DNA of 13,199 bases from Thermoplasmata archaeon (GTDB lineage Archaea; Thermoplasmatota; Thermoplasmata; Halarchaeoplasmatales; Halarchaeoplasmataceae), in contig JAFDTZ010000059.1 in NCBI GenBank assembly GCA_019594305.1, positions 1 through 13,199 on the forward strand, written 5' to 3'. This document shows positions 1 through 5,268 of this stretch, one piece after another (position 1 is the stretch's first letter; every line of letters begins with the position of its first letter). The translations under genes and the position numbers were made by a program. The notes beneath the pieces are model-generated. The model was given only the letters and a program-made list of their open reading frames with translations. It made no database searches and was not told the origin of the DNA.

Positions 1-19
1 AAAGTAAGTACACAAAGTA

Positions 20-66
20 TTTATAGAACCTCTATATAGTGAAACCTAACTAACTACAAATAGGTG
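20..66 (+). promoter_or_regulatory. Promoter and ribosome binding site of the thermosome gene
   Basis: A TATA-like element TCTATATAG lies at 31-39, with a second candidate TTTATAG at 20-26. The first would place transcription start near 61, giving a leader of about 12 nt. AGGTG at 62-66 is a plausible Shine-Dalgarno site 6 nt before the ATG at 73. Both points come from reading the sequence; no start site is proven. Confidence 0.5.
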
Positions 67-72
67 TAAAAT

Positions 73-1725
73 ATGTTTGGAGGACAACAACCAATATTAC
101 TGTTGAAAGAAGGCACGACACGCGAACGAGGGAGCGATGCCCAGAAAAAGAACATCGCAGCTGCCAAGGCCATCGCCGATGCTGTGAGAACCACACTCGG
201 ACCTAAGGGAATGGACAAGATGCTGGTAGATAGTCTCGGTGACGTTGTTATAACCAACGACGGCGCGACGATCCTCAGCGAGATAGATATAGAACATCCC
301 GCGGCAAAGATGGTCGTAGAGGTCGCAGAAAGTCAAGACGACGAATGTGGCGACGGAACTACCACTGTGGTCGTTCTTGCAGGTGAATTCCTGAAGCATG
401 CGGAAGATCTTATCGAACAGAACGTACATCCCAGTATAATCGCAAAGGGATTCCGGATGGCCGCTGCCGAGGCAGGGAGAATCCTCGAAGAGTCAAAAAT
501 AGAGATTGACATAGACGATATAGAACTGCTAAAAGACGTAGCCATGACGGCAATGACCGGAAAATCTATCGAAGGCAACAAAACCGACCTTGCGGAGATG
601 GTGGTAACCGCAGTTAAGCAGGTTTCGGAAAAAGAAGACGGTGCATTCATTGTTGATATCGATAACATAAAGGTGGAGAAAAAGGCCGGTGCTAGCGTAG
701 ATAAAACCGAGCTGATTAACGGATTGATACTCGACAAAGAAAGACTTCACGCCAACATGCCCAAAGAGGTAAAGAATGCAAAGATAGCACTGATAGATTC
801 CGCCATAGAGATCAAGGACACCGAGATGGATGCCGAGATCGAGATAACCAGCCCTGACCAACTCCAGCAATTCCTGGACGAGGAAGAAAAGAGCATAAGG
901 ACAATGGTGGAGGCCGTAGAGAACGTAGGTGCTAACGTGCTCTTATGTCAAAAAGGCATAGACGACCTTGCGCAGCACTATCTGGCAAAGAAAGGGATCT
1001 TCGCGATAAGAAGGGTTAAGAAATCCGATATGAAGAAACTCGCCAAGGCTACGGGCGCTAAGGTTGTAACAAATTTGAAGGACCTTGAAAAAGGCGATCT
1101 GGGCAAGGCTGGTCACGTACACGAGAAAATGATCGGTGATGACCACATGACCTTTGTGGAAGACGCAGCCAAGGGAAAGGCCGTATCACTTCTACTCAGA
1201 GGTGGCACATCCCATATAGTGGATGAGCTGGAAAGAGCGGTACACGATGCACTGAAGGTAGTCGCCGTTGCCATCGAAGATGGGGCAATATTGCCCGGTG
1301 GAGGCGCTACAGAGATCGAGCTCAGAAACAAGCTCGAGGATTACGCAGATACCGTTGAAGGCCGCGAGCAGCTGGCTATAAGAGCCTACGCATCCGCACT
1401 GTCTATAATCCCACGCACACTAGCTGAAAATGCAGGCATGGACGGAATAGATATCCTGATGAGGCTGAACGCATCCCACGAGAAGGACAAACATCACCAG
1501 CACGGTATCGAGATAATCAGCGGTGACATAATCGACATGATAGAGGGTAAGGTAATAGAGCCCTTCCGTGTAAAGAACCAGGCTATCCAGGCTGCCACTG
1601 AAGTCGCCAACATGATCCTGAGGATAGACGATGTGGTTGCGTCCAAAGGCGGCGGAGAAGGCGGTATGCCACCCGGTGCAGGCGGAATGCCCCCAGGAAT
1701 GGGCGGCATGGGCGGGATGATGTAA
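73..1725 (+). CDS. thsA: Thermosome subunit (group II chaperonin, CCT/TRiC family)
   Basis: This 550-residue protein is a full-length subunit of the archaeal cytosolic chaperonin, an ATP-driven double ring that folds proteins. The ATPase motifs are present: TLGPKGMDK (residues 41-49), NDGAT (62-66), GDGTT (93-97) with the nucleotide-site Asp, and EDGAILPGGGATE near residue 400. The C-terminus is the usual flexible Gly/Met tail built of GGMPPG-type units (about the last 30 residues), which points into the ring cavity. The start is fixed by the conserved N-terminus and by AGGTG 6 nt upstream. One small oddity is Cys92 in front of GDGTT, where I would expect Val or a similar residue. The gene is monocistronic as far as the window shows, and tmk converges on it. 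I cannot tell whether it is the alpha or beta type, so the symbol is generic. Family assignment is essentially certain. Confidence 0.97.
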   Translation: MFGGQQPILLLKEGTTRERGSDAQKKNIAAAKAIADAVRTTLGPKGMDKMLVDSLGDVVITNDGATILSEIDIEHPAAKMVVEVAESQDDECGDGTTTVVVLAGEFLKHAEDLIEQNVHPSIIAKGFRMAAAEAGRILEESKIEIDIDDIELLKDVAMTAMTGKSIEGNKTDLAEMVVTAVKQVSEKEDGAFIVDIDNIKVEKKAGASVDKTELINGLILDKERLHANMPKEVKNAKIALIDSAIEIKDTEMDAEIEITSPDQLQQFLDEEEKSIRTMVEAVENVGANVLLCQKGIDDLAQHYLAKKGIFAIRRVKKSDMKKLAKATGAKVVTNLKDLEKGDLGKAGHVHEKMIGDDHMTFVEDAAKGKAVSLLLRGGTSHIVDELERAVHDALKVVAVAIEDGAILPGGGATEIELRNKLEDYADTVEGREQLAIRAYASALSIIPRTLAENAGMDGIDILMRLNASHEKDKHHQHGIEIISGDIIDMIEGKVIEPFRVKNQAIQAATEVANMILRIDDVVASKGGGEGGMPPGAGGMPPGMGGMGGMM

Positions 1726-1746
1726 AACCTGCCTAAACAGCCACGA

Positions 1747-1772
1747 ATAAAAAAACCCATTCCCACTTTTTC
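1747..1772. terminator. Convergent T-tract terminators between thsA and tmk
   Basis: The 52-nt gap between the two converging stop codons has a T-tract for each direction. TTTTT on the plus strand (about 1767-1771) follows thsA. A run of seven T on the minus strand (plus-strand A-tract about 1749-1755) follows tmk. Archaeal intrinsic termination uses T-tracts without a required hairpin, so this is a reasonable but untested call. Confidence 0.5.
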
Positions 1773-1777
1773 ACTAT

Positions 1778-2347
1778 TTATAGTATGCTAGCTAACCTTT
1801 CCGATACATCTTGTTTAACTTCTTCAAGTTCACGAGAGGCATCCACAGTTTCCCAACCATGAGCGGAGGCCAGTTCAAGATAGTTACGCCTCACCTTCTC
1901 CAAAAAATCCTTCCTTTCGTATTTGCTTGTATCGTCCCTCCCGGATATCCTTTCCAGTGCAACTTCCACATCAAGATCGAACAATACGGTTATATCCGCT
2001 TCCAAAACGAATGGTTTCTGGATATTGACGAGATAATCCAAGCTCATCACACCGTGGGCCGCTTGATATGCGGCAGTGGAGCCCCAGTACCGGTCGCAAA
2101 GAACGTTATGCCCTTTTGCGAGTTCGCATTTTATCTCGCCGGTATGTTCGGCTCTGTCTGCCAGGTAGAGAAATAACTCCAGGTAGGGCGAGGCGTCCCG
2201 GTACGCTACTTTGTTTGCCAGCCGGCCAACCTGTGAATCCGTCGGTTCCCATGTAATGAATATATCTTCCGAGATTTCAGCGAGCGTATTTGCGGCTGTG
2301 GATTTACCCGAACCGTCTATACCTTCGAATACGATGAACTTGGACAT
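1778..2347 (-). CDS. tmk: Thymidylate kinase (dTMP kinase)
   Basis: This enzyme phosphorylates dTMP to dTDP with ATP in the cytosol, the step feeding dTTP synthesis. The 189-residue length is within the range of archaeal enzymes. Motifs visible in order are the P-loop GIDGSGKST (9-17), TWEPT (32-36), LADRAEH (62-68), DRYWGSTAAYQ (85-95) with the DRY dTMP-site motif, and a lid-region segment rich in Arg/Lys (about 133-153). At TWEPT most family members have Arg before Glu-Pro (TREP); Trp here is a modest deviation. The ATG start directly precedes the conserved N-terminus, and a minus-strand TATA-like element about 28 nt upstream suggests a leaderless mRNA. The gene is divergent from lsm and convergent with thsA, so it is probably transcribed alone. 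Confidence 0.95.
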   Translation of the reverse strand: MSKFIVFEGIDGSGKSTAANTLAEISEDIFITWEPTDSQVGRLANKVAYRDASPYLELFLYLADRAEHTGEIKCELAKGHNVLCDRYWGSTAAYQAAHGVMSLDYLVNIQKPFVLEADITVLFDLDVEVALERISGRDDTSKYERKDFLEKVRRNYLELASAHGWETVDASRELEEVKQDVSERLASIL

Positions 2348-2370
2348 GAACTGAATAAGTTAAGGGGAGA

Positions 2371-2410
2371 TAAAATAATTTACTGCCGTAGAGGGATTAG
2401 TTTTAAGTAG
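2371..2410. promoter_or_regulatory. Divergent promoters for tmk (-) and lsm-rpl37e (+)
   Basis: The 86-nt space between the two start codons holds one TATA-like element per direction. TAAATTATTTTA read on the minus strand (plus coordinates 2371-2382) is centred about 29 nt from the tmk ATG. TAGTTTTAAGTAG (2398-2410) is centred about 30 nt from the lsm ATG. Both spacings put the start of transcription within a few nt of the start codon. A second AT-rich string, GTATATAG (2416-2423), is too close to the lsm start to act as its TATA box. Confidence 0.5.
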
Positions 2411-2433
2411 GGGCAGTATATAGGAACATCAAT

Positions 2434-2655
2434 ATGACCGATAACAAGCCCCTTTCTGTGCTTAACAGGAACATAGGTAACCACATCATAGTCGAGTTAC
2501 GATATGGTAAAGAGTATCGTGGGATATTAGAAGGTTATGACCCACACCTTAACCTTGTGATGAAGGATGTAAAGGAGTTCATAAACGGTGAAGAGACACG
2601 GACCATGAGAAAGGCCCTTGTACGGGGAGATAACGTGGTCTATGTCTCACCATAG
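2434..2655 (+). CDS. lsm: Sm-like archaeal RNA-binding protein (LSm/SmAP)
   Basis: The 73-residue protein is a single Sm fold, expected to form a ring (usually a heptamer) that binds U-rich RNA and takes part in RNA metabolism. The Sm1 motif spans about residues 13-48 and includes the RNA-contact loop DPHLNLVM (36-43). The Sm2 motif is LVRGDNVVYVSP (62-73), with the Arg-Gly-Asp trio typical of the family. Length and start match archaeal SmAP1 proteins. It is the first gene of a two-gene unit with rpl37e, 12 nt apart, a pairing known from many archaea. No ribosome binding site is evident before the ATG, consistent with a leaderless transcript. I am confident of the family; the RNA partners cannot be read from sequence. 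Confidence 0.96.
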   Translation: MTDNKPLSVLNRNIGNHIIVELRYGKEYRGILEGYDPHLNLVMKDVKEFINGEETRTMRKALVRGDNVVYVSP

Positions 2656-2667
2656 AGGTGATGAAAG

Positions 2668-2835
2668 ATGAGTAAAGGTACACCATCAAAAGGAAAGATG
2701 TCTAAGGGCAAGTCCCATATTAAATGTAGAAGATGCGGTAAGAAATCCATGCACATCCGCAAAAAGATATGTGCCGCCTGTGGCTTCGGTAAAAGCGCGA
2801 AGTTGAAAAACTACACCTGGGCAAAAAAGCACTAA
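2668..2835 (+). CDS. rpl37e: Ribosomal protein eL37 (L37e)
   Basis: This 55-residue, very basic protein is a zinc-binding component of the large ribosomal subunit. It begins MSKGTPSKGK, the family's N-terminal signature. Four cysteines form one zinc site: C20-x2-C23 and C35-x2-C38, in the contexts CRRCGKK and CAACGFG. The C-terminal KNYTWAKKH also fits the family. The start ATG follows a strong Shine-Dalgarno sequence GAGGTGAT (2655-2662) by 5 nt. An ATG inside that site (2661) is out, because it meets a stop after four codons. The gene lies 12 nt downstream of lsm and is surely co-transcribed with it. Because it is shorter than 60 codons it can be dropped by length-filtered gene calling. Confidence 0.97.
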   Translation: MSKGTPSKGKMSKGKSHIKCRRCGKKSMHIRKKICAACGFGKSAKLKNYTWAKKH

Positions 2836-2859
2836 AAAGTGCCTGTTTATAGTGCATAT

Positions 2860-2880
2860 CTTCCAAAAGAGATATAACCT
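2860..2880 (+). promoter_or_regulatory. Promoter of the Mrp antiporter operon
   Basis: GATATAAC (2871-2878) is centred about 28 nt before the mnhE ATG and is preceded by the purine-rich stretch AAAAGA, which fits a TFB recognition element. The predicted start site is near 2901, so the first gene would be leaderless. The string CTTCCAAAA (2860-2868) recurs at the same place relative to the TATA box of mutS. Confidence 0.5.
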
Positions 2881-2902
2881 ACATAGTTAATCGATATGTG
2901 AA

Positions 2903-3508
2903 ATGAGTAGAATACCACATTACCTGAAAGAAAGAATAGAGGAGATAAATAAGAGGGCTCTACTCTACAATTATGAGGTGCATACTTTACCTAAATGGGA
3001 GAAGGTGATCATCACCTGGATCGCTCTAATCATATTCTGGATGATAGTGAGTGCGTCCATAGAATGGCAGAACATTCTGGTGGGGACTATAGTCACCTTT
3101 TTAGTGTCTCTTTTGATGTACGATATGTTCACGAACGATATCCGGCGTAAGGGAAACGTGATCGTTAAAGCACTTCGTATAACATTTCTATATATACCGC
3201 AGTACATCTTCATAATGGCTTTCAGACTGTTAGAAAGTAATCTAAAGGTACTGAAACACGCCATACTGATGGATATAAATCCAGGTATAATAAAGATAGA
3301 TTCCGACCTGCATTCTCATACCGGTCTAACCATACTAGCCAACTCTATAACCCTTACACCGGGAACCCTTACCATAGATACTGTTAGACAACTGGACGAG
3401 TCCAAACTGTACGTACACTGGATAGATATTGAAACCTTGGATAGGACCAAGGCTGGTCAAATAATTAAAGGAGGTCTTGAAGAGTGGTTGAAGAATATAT
3501 TCTGGTAA
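2903..3508 (+). CDS. mnhE: Mrp-type Na+/H+ antiporter subunit E (MnhE/MbhA-like)
   Basis: This is the small membrane subunit E of the multi-subunit Mrp cation/proton antiporter. At 201 residues it is longer than I would expect for the family (roughly 160), because of a charged N-terminal stretch of about 33 residues before the first membrane segment. Membrane segments lie at about 35-52, 57-75 and 90-110. They are followed by the cytosolic domain with the hallmark NSITLTPGTLTID and a VHWID string near residue 170. No alternative Met lies between residue 1 and the first membrane segment, and the TATA box fits this ATG, so I keep the extension. It opens the operon and overlaps mnhF by 25 nt. 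Subunit E is structural in Mrp complexes; a direct role in ion transfer is not established. Confidence 0.93.
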   Translation: MSRIPHYLKERIEEINKRALLYNYEVHTLPKWEKVIITWIALIIFWMIVSASIEWQNILVGTIVTFLVSLLMYDMFTNDIRRKGNVIVKALRITFLYIPQYIFIMAFRLLESNLKVLKHAILMDINPGIIKIDSDLHSHTGLTILANSITLTPGTLTIDTVRQLDESKLYVHWIDIETLDRTKAGQIIKGGLEEWLKNIFW

Positions 3509-3765
3509 GCCCTTTCGAGCTGGTGCTTTTCATAGTTCTTTTTACATCGATCATACTTATTTACCGTGTGATATTCGGCCCCACTACGCCGGATAGAATC
3601 GTGGGCTTCAACACTATAAGTACCAAGATAACCGTTGTGATCGCCATACTCGCTTTCCTCAAGAATGAACATGTACTCATAGACCTGGCCATCGTGCTGC
3701 TCATGGTCAATGCCCTGGGCTCCTTGATACTGGCAAAGCATTTCGAAAGAGGTGATACAAGATGA
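3484..3765 (+). CDS. mnhF: Mrp-type Na+/H+ antiporter subunit F (MnhF/MbhB-like)
   Basis: A 93-residue membrane protein with three predicted helices (about 9-27, 46-62 and 65-85). The loop after helix 1 carries VIFGPTTPDRIVGFNT, the family's GPT-x-x-DR signature. The start is GTG at 3484: the site AAAGGAGGT (3467-3475) stands 8 nt before it, and no ATG lies nearby in frame. The gene therefore overlaps the end of mnhE by 25 nt, which implies translational coupling. Its own end overlaps mnhG by 4 nt (ATGA). The protein is expected in the membrane module of the antiporter next to subunits E and G. Confidence 0.93.
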   Translation: MVEEYILVSPFELVLFIVLFTSIILIYRVIFGPTTPDRIVGFNTISTKITVVIAILAFLKNEHVLIDLAIVLLMVNALGSLILAKHFERGDTR

Positions 3766-4076
3766 TAGAATATCTGTTTCTTCTACTGGGAATAATACTG
3801 ATGATTTCAGGAAGCCTGGGCGTCCTTCGATTCCCGGATGTTTACACTAGATTGCACGCATCTACCAAATGCGATACAGGGGGTGCCATGAGCATATTGA
3901 TAGCACTGGCCATGGTGAGCGAGGCACCTATGCTGATAAAGGTCAAATTCCTCATACTAGCTTTCCTTATTGCCATGATAAATCCCATGGTAGCCCACGC
4001 CATTGCAAGAGGTGCACACAAATCTGGCATAAAACCCGAGGGGGTGATAGACGTATATGCACGAGATGGTTTTTGA
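3762..4076 (+). CDS. mnhG: Mrp-type Na+/H+ antiporter subunit G (MnhG/MbhC-like)
   Basis: A 104-residue protein with three predicted membrane helices (about 4-21, 42-54 and 60-78). It carries the family core GSLGVLRFPDVYTRLHAST after helix 1; RFPD-x-Y-x-R-x-HA is the most conserved part of subunit G. The ATG overlaps the mnhF stop (ATGA), and AGAGGTGAT (3748-3756) lies 5-6 nt upstream as ribosome binding site. The end overlaps the next gene by 20 nt. The C-terminal tail (residues 84-104) is polar and probably cytosolic. Confidence 0.93.
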   Translation: MIEYLFLLLGIILMISGSLGVLRFPDVYTRLHASTKCDTGGAMSILIALAMVSEAPMLIKVKFLILAFLIAMINPMVAHAIARGAHKSGIKPEGVIDVYARDGF

Positions 4077-4296
4077 GATAATGCTGGTGCTGATGATAGT
4101 GCTATCCATAGTGGCTATAGAGGATAGAAATCTCATCGGATCCGTCATAGAACTTTCGTTACTTACCCTCGTCTTCGGAACGGCACTATTCATGCTGAAG
4201 GCCCCGGATGTCGCCCTTTCCGCTCTAGTGGTAGGCGGTATAATCATCGGTTTGTTTATTTACACCATAGAGGAGGTGAAGGGGTATAAAGGATAA
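4057..4296 (+). CDS. DUF4040/MbhD-like subunit (equivalent of part of the MrpA C-terminus)
   Basis: A 79-residue protein with about three predicted membrane segments. It contains KAPDVALSALVVGG (48-61), matching the APDVALTEA-x-VG signature of the DUF4040 domain. That domain is the C-terminal part of bacterial MrpA/MnhA, and a separate subunit, MbhD, in hydrogenase-linked Mrp modules. The ATG at 4057 is preferred because GGGGTGAT (about 4040-4047) is 9 nt upstream; the alternative ATG at 4066 would be 18 nt away. Notably the Glu of the ALTEA part is replaced by Ala56, so an acidic residue normally buried in the membrane is missing. The gene overlaps mnhG by 20 nt and is one base from the next gene. 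Confidence 0.88.
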   Translation: MHEMVFEIMLVLMIVLSIVAIEDRNLIGSVIELSLLTLVFGTALFMLKAPDVALSALVVGGIIIGLFIYTIEEVKGYKG

Positions 4297-4297
4297 C

Positions 4298-4555
4298 ATG
4301 AAGAGAGTTATCGCTCTGATAATTGTTCTGTTTCTTGCATACATGCTTCTGCCATTGGAATATTCCCGCAGTGAAGATATGGGGAGTTACGAGCATTATA
4401 TCGATAACTGGGAGGAGATAGGTACATCCAACCTGGTGATGGGTATCCTGGCAGACTGGCGGTTATACGACAGTGCCATAGAGGCGATGATATTCTTCAC
4501 CGGTATACTGGGCGCATATCTAATATTGGAGGAAAAGAACCATGAGGATGAGTAA
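4298..4555 (+). CDS. MbhE-like Mrp subunit (split MrpA C-terminal segment)
   Basis: An 85-residue protein with one N-terminal hydrophobic helix (4-19), a polar loop, and a second helix (about 60-77). The conserved segment runs NLVMGILADWRLYDSAIE (45-62). It matches the pattern N-x-V-x-x-IL-x-DxR-x-(Y/F)DT-x-x-E of the MbhE family, which corresponds to the last helices of MrpA or the N-terminal region of some MrpB proteins. Here the Glu after the Tyr-Asp pair is retained (E62). There is a one-nt gap from the previous stop, and the 3' end overlaps mnhB by 14 nt. The ribosome binding site is weak (AAGGA about 5 nt upstream); translation may rely on coupling. The function follows from family and position only. 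Confidence 0.85.
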   Translation: MKRVIALIIVLFLAYMLLPLEYSRSEDMGSYEHYIDNWEEIGTSNLVMGILADWRLYDSAIEAMIFFTGILGAYLILEEKNHEDE

Positions 4556-4964
4556 TGTGGTCATGACAACGACGAAGATGGTTAGCCCATTCCTTGTCAC
4601 ATACTCAATTTATATAATGATATACGGTCATATTTCACCCGGTGGTGGATTCCAAGCAGGTGTTATATTGGCTGTGAGCGTGATACTTCTTCTAACTGCC
4701 CATGGATATGAAGAGATGGAAAAGAAATTTACCGAAAGTCAATTCAAGATAATAGAAAGTATTATGGGCATCGCCATACTTATTTTGGTTTCCATAGGTA
4801 TTTTATTCGGGGGCATGTTTTATAATTATATCAATAGGGGTACTTTCGGCCTACCCTTCAGTGGTGGGATCATACCATTATTCAATATATTCGTTGGCTT
4901 TAAAGTAGGCGCCGGGTTCATGGTCGTGTATTATATATTGACGAGGTGGTCCGAAGGTGATTGA
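4542..4964 (+). CDS. mnhB: Mrp-type Na+/H+ antiporter subunit B (MnhB/MbhF-like)
   Basis: A 140-residue membrane protein with four predicted helices (about 14-29, 37-54, 70-90 and 110-135). Its hallmark is YGHISPGGGFQAGVILA (28-44), the GH-x-x-PGGGFQ-G motif of subunit B with Ala for the second family Gly. The ATG at 4542 has GGAGG at 4528-4532, 9 nt away; the in-frame ATG at 4548 is a possible alternative that changes only two residues. The gene overlaps the MbhE-like gene by 14 nt and mnhC by 8 nt. Subunit B is part of the conserved membrane core of Mrp and Mbh complexes. Confidence 0.93.
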   Translation: MRMSNVVMTTTKMVSPFLVTYSIYIMIYGHISPGGGFQAGVILAVSVILLLTAHGYEEMEKKFTESQFKIIESIMGIAILILVSIGILFGGMFYNYINRGTFGLPFSGGIIPLFNIFVGFKVGAGFMVVYYILTRWSEGD

Positions 4965-5268
4965 CGCCCAGACGGCAGGCATAATCATAATGTTAGTGGG
5001 AATGTACGGCCTTATGGTGAAAAGGGAACTGATCAAACAGCTTATAGCGGTAAATATACTATCTGTCGGTCTTGTACTGTTTTTCATGGGTATAGGATAT
5101 GTGGAGGGTGGTGGATTCCCTATACATCCCGTAGACATCGCAGTAGATCCCCTGCCTGCGGCCTTGATGATAACCACTCTTGTGGTTGATGTGGCCGTTA
5201 CGTCCCTGGGCCTTGCCATGGTAATAAAGATAAAGAGAGTGGAGGCAAAGGAGGTATCAAATAAATGA
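4957..5268 (+). CDS. mnhC: Mrp-type Na+/H+ antiporter subunit C (MnhC/MbhG, NuoK-like)
   Basis: A 103-residue, three-helix protein related to NuoK of complex I. The signature DPLPAALMITTLVV (64-77) matches the DPLPQALVLTAIVI block of subunit C. It is followed by Asp78 inside the hydrophobic third helix, where family members more often have Gly, Ser or Ala. The start is GTG at 4957, inside the end of mnhB (8-nt overlap). GAGGTGG (4943-4949) stands 7 nt upstream and no other usable start lies nearby. The stop overlaps the mnhD start (ATGA). The C-terminal tail KIKRVEAKEVSNK is polar. Confidence 0.92.
   Translation: MIDAQTAGIIIMLVGMYGLMVKRELIKQLIAVNILSVGLVLFFMGIGYVEGGGFPIHPVDIAVDPLPAALMITTLVVDVAVTSLGLAMVIKIKRVEAKEVSNK

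Noticed and set aside
333..737. Long minus-strand frames inside thsA, and similar ones inside mutS and mutL
   Set aside because: They are antisense shadows of strongly conserved genes, with no family resemblance.
1811..2256. Plus-strand frames of 121 and 62 codons opposite tmk
   Set aside because: They are shadows of the conserved thymidylate kinase on the other strand.
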